From Nyssa sinensis (taxonomy: Eukaryota; Streptophyta; Magnoliopsida; Cornales; Nyssaceae): DNA of 64,000 bases. Location: positions 8,087,577 through 8,151,576 of the forward strand of contig CM018035.1 in the NCBI GenBank assembly GCA_008638375.1. The letters run 5' to 3'. The translations under genes were made by a program, and so were the position numbers. Position 1 is the stretch's first letter, and each line of letters begins with the position of its first letter. Below, in pieces: positions 36,906-49,281 of the stretch. The notes beneath the pieces are model-generated. The model saw nothing but the letters and a program-made list of their open reading frames with translations. It was not told where the DNA came from and made no database searches.

Positions 36906-37217
36906 TTATGTTTTAATGTTATGTTTTTCTTCTTGGTATTCAGATTCTGGTCGGGATGAATCTGACCGCTGAAGCCATATCAGCTTCTTCAGAACAGAGA
37001 TTGCTTCCAGATCCAACTCCTCCCGCACAAAAACCTTCCCTATATTTCTTGATCGGTTGGCCCTTTTCTGTACACGGTCCCTCGCTTCATCGAGTTCCAT
37101 TCGCCAGCCAAATAACTCACGCTACTTTGAAAACAGGGCGTCATGCTGGGAGAAGAATTCTTTTACGTCTTTGAAACCCGCACCGGTGCGGAGTAACTGA
37201 GATTTCTTTCTCGCCAT
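36906..37217 (-). pseudogene. Hypothetical short gene or gene fragment with an in-frame stop
   Basis: From an ATG at 37217 the frame reads MARKKSQLLRTGAGFKDVKE and on to FSK, then TAG at 37124-37122, then continues in the same frame with MELDEARDRVQKRANRSRNI to a stop at 36906. The charged, helix-like composition on both sides of the stop and the shared frame suggest one coding exon with a CAG-to-TAG change. I do not recognise the family. It could be a first exon, a captured fragment, or chance. Confidence 0.35.
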
Positions 37218-38634
37218 TATATGATATATGGAAATTTGAACCAGTATATATATATGGAGAGGGAGGCCGTTTGGACGGGCGTTAGGGAGGCCAAAAAGGA
37301 GCTTCGTCCAACAGATTTCCGTTTGGCCCAAAATTGAGCGGGAGTGGAGTCTGGAATCCAGTTTAGGCTACGCTTCAGAGACCAGCATTGAGCCCAAGTC
37401 ACAGAGGCCAGTTTGACCATTGCCCCTCTAACTGAATTTAGGGTTAATTATATTTTAATATTTTATAATTTATTCTTAATTTTAAATAAGATCTTTCATT
37501 ATTATGAATTGAGATTCAATTACAAAGAGTTGTTCCAAATTATTAATGGAAACTTACTCATTATGTCATATGTAATTATTTAAATTAAAATTATAAGGTC
37601 TCATTTGAAGTTCGTATAAAATTATAATTTATTATTTAAGGTTCATATAAAATTACAAGGTATTATTTTAAAACTCTTTTAAAATTATAAAATAGTAAAA
37701 TATAATCACTTGTGCAATTACCAATAACAATTTGAAATATCTATTTATAATTAATATCAATTAAAATAAAATTATAAATTAAGTAATTTTGGTCTTAAAA
37801 AAGAAAAGAAAAGGAAAAGGCCAGGACTTTCGGAGTTTAAATAATTTTATTTTAGACTTAACCTTGTAGATATTTACTATAAAAGATTTAATAATAATTA
37901 ATTCCTAAAAATGTAATATATGTTATTTTTTATGCATTGTCGCATGTGTTTCCATTTTTTAACTAAGATTTATTAAATCACTGAGTGTGTTTTGTACGCG
38001 TGACTATTAAAGCAAGTTTACTTAATTACATTACAAGTTTATTAAAGTTTCTTAATTTTAAACTTCCCAAAAAATATAATAATTGTTCAATAAATACTCA
38101 ACAATTATACAAAAATATTGTAAATATGGAAATTGAAAATAAAGTTTAACACTAAAAAAAAAAAATTAAACCACGTGCAAGTAGAACCTCTTTGGGAGTA
38201 CGTACACATTTTATATACAAGTATTTTCTATGCTAATGATAAATTTAAGAGTTTTTTAAAAAAATATTAATTATTAAATAATAAGAAAAATTAATATCTA
38301 TCATAAATTAGTTCCTAAGGAAAATATTAAATATTATGAGGGTTACCTGCCTTGTTTTATCTAAAATAAAATGGGGCTCGAGGCGTAGGATAGCAGAGGA
38401 CGGAAAATAGAAACGGTTTTGTTGGCGTCGGCGACGTGTCTTCCTCATTTCCAACAACCACAATAAAAATACATTCCATCGTCGTTCCTTTTCCCTCCCG
38501 TGCATTCTCTATTTGGGGTCTCTCTTTCTCTCTCTTTCTCCCCCCCCCCCCACCCCCCAACTGTTTTCTGTGCATCCCTACCCCTCTCTCTTTCTCCGGA
38601 CTCTGGTGTCGGAAGCTTCTCTGATCTTCCAGTC

Positions 38635-41600
38635 ATGGCCTCGGTACGATCCTTCATCTTTAATTCTCTTTTGATCTCATTTTATCACTTTTTTTTTTTT
38701 TATTGTATATGTGTTTGCGCATATGCGTTGACTTAGATAGATAGTTGTATCTGTACATAACTTTTCGGACATAAAATGATCAAGCTAAGGAATATTGTCT
38801 GTTTCGGATGTACATATGATTTTAGGGCAGACTACATGGTCAATTTATTGTTGTATATGATACTGAACATCCAAACATTGCATTTAGTTTTTTATTATGT
38901 TATAGATTTGTTGCTGATTATCAATATATGGGGATTAGTTACTATTTTTTTTTTTTTTCCCTTGGATTGAAGTATTGTGCCTTTGGTTTTGATTATGTTT
39001 TGGATATTTTCCAGGCCTCGAAAGATGATGTTGAGAGGATTTGGGGGTTTTACTTTTTTCAATAGAGTTTTACATTTTTTTAAAAAAATTGTACGGTACA
39101 ATTGATTAAAGGGTTTTTGTTTTTTCTGAAAAGTAGGGTTTGGTTACTGGATGTCCAGAATTTTATTTATAATTTTGTTTAAAAGGTGGGTTTTTCTAAC
39201 ATCATTTGAATACAGTTATTGATTGATTGATTTTTCATTTGAAAACAGCTTAAAGGTTCGTTGGTTTCTACATTTTGGGGGTTGCATCTTTCATTTTATT
39301 AGTAGACCCACTCCAACTTATATATGCCTTTGCGATGTGTAAAAAGTTGGACCTTGACACCTTGCAAATACAAACCTTAAAGTTATCCCTTATATGTGAT
39401 AAAATTAAAAATAAAGTAAGAAGAAAAATGAAAAATTAGCAGCTCATATGGTCCAGTGTGAATTACAGAAGATGAAAGTGTAATCACATTACCCACACCA
39501 CCACCTCCATTCCTCCAGAAAGACCATCACTCCACATCCACCAAAGCACTGCTGCCGCCTCCACTCTCACCTTCAGCATAATGCCGCCCCCCCCTCTCTC
39601 TCATCACCCCTAAAATTACAAATGCCTGTACTACCACTACAAGTCTACCACCTCCTCCATCACACCACTTCCACTACCAATACAAATGCAGCAGTTTCTA
39701 CTCCCACTACGTCTCTCATGAAGTCCACAAAATGTGTTTTTTCTTTTACCATATTTTAAGGAACAGATCTTAACAGGTAATTATAGTGGGAGAATTGGAA
39801 CATATGCTGATTTGTTGGTTTCAAGAAATTGTTTTGCAACCTTCTCTCCTCATATTTTCCCACAAGTTTTGGATGTAGAATTTCACCTAATGTTGAGATC
39901 TAATATTTGGTAGATAGATACAGCGATAATTTTTCTCGAGGCTCAATTCCTTTGAATAAATGCTTCATTAATGCCATAAATATAGCCAGCTGCTACAATG
40001 TTCACAATAACTTCAAAACTTGATTGCTAATAATAGGGCACTCTCTTAGACACTATTAATTGTTCAATCTATATTGGGTGTTGTCCCCAGCTCTATCGAT
40101 ATCTAGTTGGTGAAATTTTCTCAAAATCAGTCACTTATCAAAAAAAAATTATGAAAATCATTTTCAGTCTAAGAAGCACAGACACGGGACACAAACACGG
40201 ATACGAAATTTCTCAAAAAAGTAGAACACCGATACGTTGGGAGTCAGGACCATGTTGAATATTTTATTTATTTTTATATTTTAATAAATAAAAAATTAAC
40301 ATTATTTCAATTAAAATTGGCATAAAACACACAAATCATTAAGATTTCAAAATAACAAACTTATCAGATTAACATGTAAGAACTTATTTTAATCATCAAT
40401 ATTCATGATCTAAGTTCCAAAAAAACTTGCTAACTATTATTTATATATAACCAAAAAATTCGGAGAAGATGATGAGAAAAATAGGAAAAAAATCAAATCA
40501 AGAAAATATTTCCCAACATGTTCTAAGGTGTTCGCAATCTACTCGAAATTCAGAAGAAAAAAAATTTAAAAACTCTTTTTTCGCTGGTCTAGTACATGTC
40601 TAGGACGTGTTCGTGTCCCTAGACGTGTCAGACACTAATACGTGAGTTAAAATAAAATGTCAGTGCTTTATAGGCTTCAATAATAAACACATTTATAAGC
40701 TATAACCATAATTTTAAGTGTCAATTCAATAGTATTCTAATATGAGATTGCGACACAAGGAAGAGTTTGATGATGTGTACAATTAATAGAAAATGCATGA
40801 GGTATCAAGGAGTAATTAGAGCACTTCATTGGAGGTGCTAAGAAGAAAGCATGTATTTAATCACCTCTCTTTTTCATATGAAGCATTGTTTAAAAGAAAA
40901 AATCTATTATTTTAAAGGAGGGTGAGGATATGAATAGAATCATTGAATCAACATCCTTAGCTTAGTTGGCTTTTGTGATGTGAGGGAGACATGAGTGATT
41001 AACCCCGTGAGGGGAAAATAAAGGTAGAAAGTAATGTAATTGCCTATATACATGGATTACCTTAGAAAATGCTGACCAAAAGTTCTGGTACTAACAGTCA
41101 AACCTAACCCCTGTGTGTGTGTGGTGTGGGTGGGTGGGTGTTATACAAATATTATTGGTTATACCCCATGTAATTTAGGTGGTAGCACTTTTGCTTTGCT
41201 GCTTCTGTTGCGCTTTAGAGATTAACCTCTAGTTCACTATAATTTTTGCAATGGCAATCTCAGAAGTTTCTTTTATCACAATCACAATTAATATTTGCAA
41301 CTTGCAACATTGTCGGTGTGGTTGTATTTTTTATTCATATAATGGCTTAAAGGCCTCTTTCACCCCTCAGTTTTGGTGTTTCTAGAAAGGGATGCCAAAA
41401 AAATCTAATATGCCAGTTGAATGTATGACCATCCATTGGCCACATAATGTTCCCAATTTAATTAGGCTTCATGTTAAAATTTTCCCTTTCAATGTGTGTA
41501 AGTGTTGTATACTTAGATCCTGAAATGGGGCTGAACTAAGGAGAGGAGGAGGGGGTAAAAAATCTGGATAGTGTTTTGCACTTGAGTACGAGTATGGTAG

Positions 41601-43866
41601 AGGGTGGAATTGAAGAAAGGACATGGAAGAGTCCTAGACAACAAGGAATTTTTTCTTGTTTTTGTTGGGGGTGTTATGGAGAAAGTTTTCATATCATTCA
41701 TATGAGCAATTGTACCATGTATGCATTTAATGACACGGGCGTATTTTAGATTAAATACTTCTTAGATGGGCAGTATCTAGATCTCTGACACAACCAAAGT
41801 TAAGTTTCTAACTAATGATGGCGGTCAAACCTATAAGTTTCCTTTCAAGTTAGGAAAAGTGTTGCATGTGAATTTTTTTTGTCATTGTTTTGTTGTATTG
41901 TTGCTTCATTTGATGCCTGGCTATTTTTTTTTGGTTATTTATAGTTTATGAACTACCTGTTTTGGCACTCTTGAGTGGAATTATTACTTATCAAAAAGAA
42001 AATATATAGTTAATCTACGAGTCATTGCTAGGGACATGCTACTTGAAAGATAAGACACTGACGCAGTCAGAGTTATGAATGTAAATTTTCTTTTATTCCC
42101 ATCAAAATAGCCAAAATATTTCGCTTCCCAATGAACTGAATTGAATCACGAGTGGGAAATCGAAATTCACATGCTTTCATGGAAATAAAGTTTTCATTGA
42201 AACATACAGAAAAATGGTTGAAACGAACTGAAAAAGTCAAGAACAATTCTAGAAACTAGTAAAAGGTAGCATCATTTTTTTATTTTTTTTTCAGATGAAG
42301 AGGGGGATTGAAGGATTAATACCCATAAATACAATAAAATATCTCAAATCTCTTTGAGAAATAACATATAAGGAGAAATAAAATTAATGGAAATGAGGAG
42401 ATAAGAGAAGTGCCTATTGTAATACTTAGTTTGGCAACTATAGTAGCCAAACTTACTATTTGTTCTTAGTAGGTTGTTATTTTACGTGTAATTTGTATCA
42501 AAATGTTCACTTCATGTACGACATAATAACATGGCTATGCCTATTATGTTATAGTGGTTTATTTCATTATAATAAGTGATAATTGTGTTAGAAAATTAGT
42601 TCTTAAATCTTTTATACCTTTTTCTTTTACTAGTGAAGAATTGTTTAATATTATTCAATGGATATTCACATTCTGGTATTACTTATTGATTCCTACCTAG
42701 TATCCTTTGCAAGTCTAAAGTATTTACAATTAGTTAACTATTTTGTTTATCTCCATGCATTACTTTATGTTTTAAAGTGTTTTCAATTTTTTTCATTGTT
42801 TCCATTGCATTTCTGAAATGTTTCCATTAATTTCGCCTTCCTAGTTGACCTAAATGAGACTCTTAAGACGAAATTTTGATCCTTGTACACAACGTGAATT
42901 ATTTAAGCATTCAGACCACAGTTTTTATATAATTGATAGGTTTAACATTACAATTTCATATATATTAAACTTTGCCAACTCTGCCCCCACTTTCAGCAAA
43001 TAACTTCCACCGTTCTGCCTGTGACTGGAAATAACTAATTGGTTAAGGGGGATGATTTTTTGAAAGGAGGTGCAAGCACATAGCACATGCCAATCTAATG
43101 TTGCTTAAAATGTTTCTATTAATCAAATTTGGATCTGAGGAAAATGAAATCTATGAGAAAGAAGAGAGGAAGGGGAGGGAGGTAATGCATTAAGTTTTTT
43201 GAGATGAGTATCTATTGATAAATTTTGGATTTATGAGAAAAAAAAATTCCATTTATGCATGAGTATGTGTTGAAATTGCAGTAATTGCTAATTGGCACTA
43301 CTGCAATAACTTCTATATTCTTTGTCCAACTTAGGTTTTCTAATTGCATATATGTTTTTTTTTTGTCTGCCATAGAGAATAATATATTATTTGTGAAATG
43401 TGGCTTTTGATTATTGAATTGATCTCTTAAGATATTCAATGGCTGTGAAAGCATCTTACTTTTTCTATTTAAGTTGGATTTTACTTATAAGAAACCACTT
43501 ACCTTCTTATTACGCGACACTTCTCTCTGCAGCCAGATAAAGGTCGGCCACTGCCAAAATTTGGTGAGTGGGATGTGAACAATCCTGCCTCAGCTGAAGG
43601 ATTTACCGTCATATTCAACAAGGCCAGAGATGAGAAGAGGGACCAGTGGGGTTTCCGGGGCCACTGTGGAATCACCACGAAGAAATGATAATGCATATAA
43701 ACAAGATGAGAACTATCGGCATCCCCCAAAGGTAGGCTTAGATGCGTGAAGTCATATGATTCCATTGGCAATTAGTCTCGAGTTGTCTACTTGTAATTTA
43801 GACTTTTTCAGGGCTTAATTATTTTTAAAAATTGAAATGCAGAGAAAGTGGTTTTGCTGTGGTTGA
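38635..43866 (+). CDS. NOI/RIN4-like protein, three exons, with one extra base in exon 2
   Basis: The RIN4/NOI family comprises small membrane-anchored plant proteins; RIN4 itself is an immune regulator cleaved by the bacterial protease AvrRpt2 at PxFGxW motifs. Exon 1 (38635-38643) encodes MAS. Exon 2 (43533-43731) starts [20 protein letters not shown] and holds the cleavage-type motif LPKFGEW and the [15 protein letters not shown] block. Exon 3 (43843-43866) encodes RKWFCCG and a stop, the usual palmitoylation-type cysteine pair. As written, the frame changes at GGG (43639-43641) and stops at 43686-43688, giving 54 aa without the CC end. With two G's, exon 2 is 198 bp, the phase reaches exon 3, and a 76-aa protein of family size results, passing through [20 protein letters not shown]. 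Intron 1 is 4.9 kb and contains a MITE. Confidence 0.82.
39461..39730 (+). repeat. CCACCA/CTACCA-rich low-complexity segment in the NOI intron
   Basis: An irregular run of CCACCACC, CCTCCA and CACTACCA words. A similar segment flanks the hAT MITE at 26830-26858 and 27230-27290. It opens a proline/histidine-rich frame by composition only, and I do not consider it a gene. Confidence 0.6.
40169..40673 (+). mobile_element. AAGCAC-type hAT MITE, copy C, 505 bp, in NOI intron 1
   Basis: The ends are CTAAGAAGCAC and GTGCTTTATAG. The flanks TTTTCAGT (40161-40168) and GCTTCAAT (40674-40681) match at 5 of 8, a weakly preserved duplication. The interior has the same AT-rich middle and CGGACACG-type arms as copy A. 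Confidence 0.65.
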
Positions 43867-44036
43867 AAAAGAGTGCCTTCAGGCGCTTGAAAGGATTTAA
43901 TTTGCTCATGTTCGATGGTAGGTGTGGTTTTCTTTCGAAAGGCCATTATATGTGGCTGGCAAACTGATGGAGCAAGGAATATTGTGATAGATGAGTTTGG
44001 GGATCCTCTCTTCTTTCTGTTGTTGCTTTTCATATG

Positions 44037-44089
<53 letters not shown>

Positions 44090-45492
44090 CCTAATAGGGA
44101 GAGGAAACTGGACACGGAAACAAGTTTCTTATTGATTTCAATATTAGAGTTGCCATTTCTCTACTTCTTGGCTCTAAATAGATCTGCCGTTTGTATTCAT
44201 ATATCCATACAATGCATGCATTACCGTTTCTCTGTGTGTTTCTTCATTGTTTCTTCAGTTTTGGTGAAGAATAACAACTGTCACAGGGATCTCTTGTTAA
44301 TTCTGGACCTTACTCTTTAAGGGTGCTGATGGTGTTTTTTAATGGGTAGGTGTCATAAACAAGGTATCTTTGCTTCGTTTTGTATTGCAAGTGCTCATCT
44401 TGTTTATGGTGGAAATCCTGTAGTGCTTTTGCAACCAGATTTGGGTTCTAATGTTCTAGGCGACTTGAAAATGTGTCTACTCATTTGATGATTCTGGTGA
44501 CAATTTTAAGTTGATACCAATATTAATAGAAACAAGGTAGTATGAGCAATGCATGATGTTACTCTGTTGTCATTGTTCTCTCGACCAATTAATTACTTGA
44601 TGGACTAGTGCAACCATTTGCTTTATGGTCAGGTAGGAGGGAAGAGTGGGAGGAGGTAAGGAGAAGAGTAGGGATTGATAGAGTTTCCATCATTTGATGT
44701 AGGAAAGGTAAGAGAAGAGGGAAGTAGTTTTCCTCCAGGCCAATCATGAGGATTGAGGAGGTAAAGGAAGGAGCCCTTTTTTTTTCCTCAACATTTTTGC
44801 CCTTAAAATGACACTCGCACTTTCCTTCCATTTTCTTTTTCTTGGATAGATAACAACTTTCAGTATATTTTTTTCTTTGTCCTTTTTTAAAGAAAGCAAA
44901 AAAGTATTACCATATACGAATTACAATTAATCAAGTGAATCAACTAACTACTTTCGATTTCTAGAGATGCTTTTTTCATCCACTATATTTTCATTTTACT
45001 TTTAGGATTTCATCCCTCGTTCCAAAAAGGAAAAAGGAGAATTATATGAGACCAGTGGTTTTTAACCATCAGATATTTTCTCTTTTTTGATATTTTGGGG
45101 CAAAATTTTCATTCCCATTTACCTAACTCTTAGATGAGTTTTAAATGTTAAGAATTCATCAGTTATTGAAAATTTTATTTTTAGCTAAAAGTCGTCTCTT
45201 AAAATGATGCGTCAAAAAATTTTAACTTAAAAATGTTCTTTAAAAAAAAAAACATAAATTTGAGAAATAAATATAAAAACAAGTAGAATTCAAAATTCTG
45301 ATATAAAACACACCTGCGCTTAGGGCCTTGGGGCACTTGGGTCGGTTCAATATTTGAAGCCGAGACCGTGTTTGGTTGTAACAAGCGACAGTTGGCAGAA
45401 AGTTGAGGAAACACTGATGGAGCTTGGCATCAGAGAATGAAGTGAGAAATGTGTCATCAAAATATGTACAGAATACAGCTGATGGGCATGGG
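43867..45492. other. NOI 3' UTR and gene-free stretch, with (AT)n(AC)n microsatellite
   Basis: A compound (AT)n(AC)n microsatellite occupies 44041-44089, probably within or just after the NOI 3' UTR. From 44090 to 45492 I see no coding frame or transposon ends that I can defend. Confidence 0.6.
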
Positions 45493-45589
45493 CAAAATAT
45501 TGGGGTTAAATACTTAAGTAGGGTAAAAAAAAAACTTATTTTCCACTTTAAAGTTGTTTCAAACTTATTTATTAAAATAGGGTAGTTTT

Positions 45590-45763
45590 TAAAAACGTTT
45601 TTTGAAAAGACGCTTTCAAAAACGTCTTTTTGAAACACGCTTTTAAAATTTTTTTTTTTTTTTTTTAATTTTTAGTTAAAAACGTTGTTTGATAAAATGC
45701 TTTTAAAAACGTCTTTTGAAAAGACGTTTTTAAAAACGTCTTTTCAAAAACGCTTTTAAAGCT
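45590..45763. repeat. Subterminal array of palindromic AAAACGTCTTTT units
   Basis: About five imperfect 26-27-bp units of the form AAAAACGTCTTTTGAAAAGACG. Each unit is itself nearly palindromic. The right end of the Pack-MULE has one matching unit (GAACGTCTTTTGGAAAGGCG, reversed, near 51100-51130). It looks like local amplification of a subterminal element. Confidence 0.8.
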
Positions 45764-45794
45764 TCCATGCCATCCTTTATGCTGTTCATATGTG

Positions 45795-46100
45795 CGCACG
45801 CCTTTTTTTTTTTTTTTCTTTTGCTCCTGTTCTCAGTCGCCTGCTGCTTCTTTTTTTACTTTTTTTTCTTTCTTCTTTTGTTTTTTCTTCCCTGCTTCTT
45901 TTTTTACTTTTTTCTTTCTTCTTTTGTTTTTTCTTCCCTGCTTTTTTTACTTGTTTCTTTCTTCTTTTGTTTTTTCTTCCCCCCGCTGCCAGCGGTCTCC
46001 TTTTCTTTCTTTTGTTCCTGTTCTCAGCCGCTGCTCCTTCTTTTTATACTTTTTTCTTTCTTTCTTTTTTTTTCTTCCCCTGCTGCCAGCTGTCTCCTTT
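45795..46100 (+). repeat. Pyrimidine-rich tandem repeat within the Pack-MULE
   Basis: Three consecutive 42-47-bp units of the type CTTTCTTCTTTTGTTTTTTC followed by TTCCCTGCTT, bracketed by two copies of a CCTGTTCTCAG block. It opens long phenylalanine/serine/leucine frames in all three forward frames purely through composition. These are not genes. Confidence 0.85.
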
Positions 46101-46602
46101 TAAATTAATTAATTGAATGTTGGATAAAAAATTAATTAATTATGTAATGAGGAAGTGATAGACTTTAAAAAAAAATGATAGACTTAATAAGTTTTTCTAA
46201 AATATTGTTTTAAATAAAAAAAATAAAATTTATGTAATTGTTCTTGATTTAATTTTTATTTTAGGTGACAAATCATTTAAATATTTCTTCCTCAAAATTT
46301 TCATTTCTTTCATTTATATATAAGAACTGAATAATTTCAAAGTAATTACTCATTTATATATAATTCAACGCGTACTTAAAATAAGAACTGAATAATTAAT
46401 TACAGAGCAATGTGACAAAGAGAGCAAGCACAGAAAACAGCACTGCACCAGGCTTTGAAGAACACACTGCCAATGATCCGAGCTACATAAAACAAGTGCA
46501 CGTAGATGAAAATAATTACATACAAATTCAATCACAAATACATGCAACTGTATCCATATCTTGGACATGACATCAGATCCAGGTGTTGCAAAACTATGTC
46601 TT

Positions 46603-46680
46603 TCAGTAGCTATTATTGGAAAGCATAACACCTTTGGGGTCGCCAGTCGTTCCACTAGTATACATTATTGTACATATGTC
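46603..46680 (-). pseudogene. Long-chain acyl-CoA synthetase fragment (AMP-binding motif)
   Basis: Read from 46680 this gives DICTIMYTSGTTGDPKGVML, then SNNSY and a stop. TSGTTGDPKG is the ATP/AMP-binding signature of acyl-activating enzymes, and DICTIMYTSGTTG is the form seen in plant LACS1/2/4-type proteins. Only 25 codons are present. Flanking sequence on both sides does not continue the enzyme. It is one of the captured pieces of the Pack-MULE. Confidence 0.75.
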
Positions 46681-46891
46681 ACAAAATACAAACATAAGAA
46701 CAGATTTCCGAAGAATCCTCCCATCTCAGTTCATTTTAAAATAAGACAGACAAAATATCAGTTGATTAACAGAGTCCAGGAATATGACCTCAGCACGCAA
46801 GTCATCTACTGAAGCAGCTGAGAATATAGGAACTAATCGGCTCCATTTAAATCGGCGCCAACGTATTCTTCAACAGGTTTGCAGAATAAGC

Positions 46892-47010
46892 TCATTCAAA
46901 GCCAGGTGGCAAATTGTCATCAGAACCCAGTCCTGTTGAATGCAACAACCATGATGTCTTTGCTTGGAGGTGATCTTGAGAACCAAATCCAACTTGTGAA
47001 GGGGATTCCT
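46892..47010 (-). pseudogene. Unrecognised exon-like piece ending DDNLPPGFE
   Basis: An acceptor TATCAG|AG at 47010 precedes an open frame ESPSQVGFGSQDHLQAKTSW that continues to GLGSDDNLPPGFE and a stop at 46892. The splice site and the composition look like the last exon of a real gene. I do not recognise the parent. It is probably another captured piece. Confidence 0.4.
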
Positions 47011-47448
47011 CTGATAGAAACAGCCTTACCTATTTATGGAAAAGGTACTAGTTTAATAAACATTCAGATAGTTGATTTGAGTATGATATTTCATGAAATG
47101 CTCGATTTAGATACATTATACACCTTCCCACACGCAAACAGATGATGAGAGCTTGGTTATACAAGAAAATACATATATAGATTTCATCAGATACTGCTTA
47201 TATCTTCCGTGTCCCTTTTCCCTGAGTTGCTTGATTTTGGATACAAAAAATACCAGAGGCACTTTGACCAGGAGGATTGCACATAACGCAGATAATGCCA
47301 TCAACCATCCATGGTTACAACTAGCTACCATGAACCACTGAAGCAATTTCAGAAGAGTGAAAATTCAGGTCGGAGGACCCATATCCCATGCATATCCATC
47401 CACTAAGGAAAAAATTCCAATATTAGCAAAATATTTTAGTGTGTTACT

Positions 47449-47550
47449 TTAACTAAATTCCAACTTCAAATTCACCGCATTAACAATATGGTATACTGAA
47501 TCAATCTCAATACTTGGAAGAGGCCAGCCCATCATGATTCCCCACATACC
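47449..47550 (-). pseudogene. Unrecognised exon-like piece (GMWGIMMGWPLP...)
   Basis: An acceptor TTCTAG| at 47550 is followed by an open frame GMWGIMMGWPLPSIEIDSVY that continues to NLKLEFS and a stop at 47449. The hydrophobic start and clean acceptor suggest a captured exon. The parent gene is not recognised. Confidence 0.35.
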
Positions 47551-48233
47551 CTAGAAAAGTAGTGAAAATAAAGTGAAGTTGAATGCATTAGGAATCAAAT
47601 TATTCATTGTGTTTCAATAAAAGCAGATGAGACAGAGAGAGAGAGAGTCCCCACTTGCCAAGGCCAGAGAAGCGAAAAAAGAGAGTATGTGAGTTTAAAC
47701 AATATCCATTGGAGGTAATAGTCCTTTTTTGCCGCTATGGCTGCTGTTCATTTTGAGAGAGCTCTTTGTTAAGCTATGTTGCTTATTTCCTCAAGCACTC
47801 AGAAGTCAGAAACTGATTTTTGATTATTAAATAAATGATTATTTTATAAGTGATTAATATTTAAATTATTTGATTAAAAATAATGCTTGGTGATTACAGA
47901 TAAGAAAAGTGATTTCTTAGTGAATTTCAAATTATGATGTATAATTATGAAGTTGTTTAATTGATTTTTTATATAATCAATATAAAATAATCCAAAGAAG
48001 GAGGAAAATAATTTTTTCATGCAAAAAAATTAATATGAAAAATACTTTCTGACATAAAATTATTTAAAGACGAAACAAATGGAGAATTAGATGTAAAAAT
48101 TGAAATTTAGTATTATTTGTTAGAAACAGAATGGCAAGAATCAAAGGGCAGTTGAATATCAGCCTATGTTGGAGGAACTCCAGGTCACATACTTTGAGTA
48201 AAAAGGGCATTTAGATACACATAAGAAACTTAC

Positions 48234-48636
48234 GGCATAACCATAGCACCCAGGAGTGAGGAACAAAAAGCCCATGCAACACTTCTGATGAATTGGGCTT
48301 TGCATACCCAAGCTCCACAAGGAAGCAGGTAGCGATCGTAAATACCAGAAAAGCAATCAGGAACTCAAGTTTCCTTACCTGCAAAATGATCCACTTAATA
48401 GTTAACTTCATCAGAATATACACAGGACATGCATCCACTTGGGATCAAATGAAATGCAAATAATAAAAAATTTATTCAACTATGTTTCTCTCCCCAATGC
48501 ATTGAATAGAAGACATATTTAAATACCCCGTATTGCTGAAATGCTAGTAGAACCAATGTACTGAGCCCTGTCAGAAGAACACCACACCAAAGTGGAATAC
48601 TAAAAAGCATATTCAAAGCAAAGGCCGTTCTGATCA
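48234..48636 (-). pseudogene. NRAMP metal transporter fragment, two exons with an internal deletion
   Basis: The exon at 48636-48527 encodes [20 protein letters not shown] and on to LLAFQQYG. The exon at 48378-48234 starts [20 protein letters not shown] and runs to HGLFVPH. NRAMP proteins carry manganese, iron and other divalent metals across membranes, and this segment is the region just before the family's MPHN motif. After VPH the frame is shifted, and the bases that would encode LLGAMVMP follow directly, so roughly a dozen codons are missing from the exon. Splice borders at both exons are preserved. The rest of the transporter is absent. Confidence 0.8.
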
Positions 48637-48707
48637 CTGGACAGGAAAAAGATAGCATTTAGAACAGAGATATATCGAACTATTGCATTCAACTGATTGA
48701 GTGCCTA

Positions 48708-48780
48708 CTTTTTTAAAAAATCACATGTCCGCGTGTCCTTCTTGTATCCATGTCCCATGTTTATATCCATGCTTCTTAAG
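48708..48780 (-). mobile_element. AAGCAC-type MITE, 73-bp end fragment inside the Pack-MULE
   Basis: It ends CCATGCTTCTTAAG, the family left end in reverse, preceded by ATGTCCCATG and CGCGTGTCC words and a TTTTTTAAAA block. Only the first ~70 bp of the element remain. It lies between the malic-enzyme and NRAMP pieces. Confidence 0.6.
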
Positions 48781-49042
48781 TTATCATATAAGTTTTTCTT
48801 GAAGATACCTAAACATTGAATAAGAATGGCACATTCCAAGACATTTTTTAGTAGTAAATCATGAAGAAGATGATAACTTATAGGCAAAGTTAAGGTTTAG
48901 ATATTATTATGATGATCTAAATCCAATTTCATAATTTATTCATATAATCTAAATAGAAGATAAGCAATTAAAGCAGAAGCTGTAAACTAAACTTTAAAGC
49001 ATTGTAAACTAAACAATCTCAAATAATAGTCACTGGGAGCCA

Positions 49043-49206
49043 TCCAGCTGGCTACGCAAGAAATATTTTCTCAACAATCTCCCAGGAACTTTTTTTTTTT
49101 CCCTTTTCCGGTAAGTCTCCCAGGAACTTTTGAAGCAAGCCCTAATTTAAACTTTACCATGTCTCTCCAGCAGTCCAGCTGGCTACGCAAGAAATATTTT
49201 CTCAAC
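49043..49206. repeat. Local duplication inside the Pack-MULE (33-bp direct repeat, 131 bp apart)
   Basis: TCCAGCTGGCTACGCAAGAA plus the following ATATTTTCTCAAC occurs at 49043-49075 and again at 49174-49206. A shorter CTCCCAGGAACTTTT is also repeated between them. It marks a small rearrangement near a junction between captured pieces. Confidence 0.85.
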
Positions 49207-49281
49207 GAAAATTTCTATTACATCTAAATGAAATCATTTACGTTAAGAAAAAAATGAACATGTTCCATATGATACCAAAGC

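Noticed and set aside
45767..46116. Three overlapping forward frames of 103-113 residues
   Set aside because: All three come from one pyrimidine-rich tandem repeat and give only F/L/S-rich sequence.
47116..47346. Minus-strand hydrophobic frame inside the Pack-MULE
   Set aside because: It looks like a membrane segment, but no splice acceptor or family motif supports a seventh captured gene; left unassigned.
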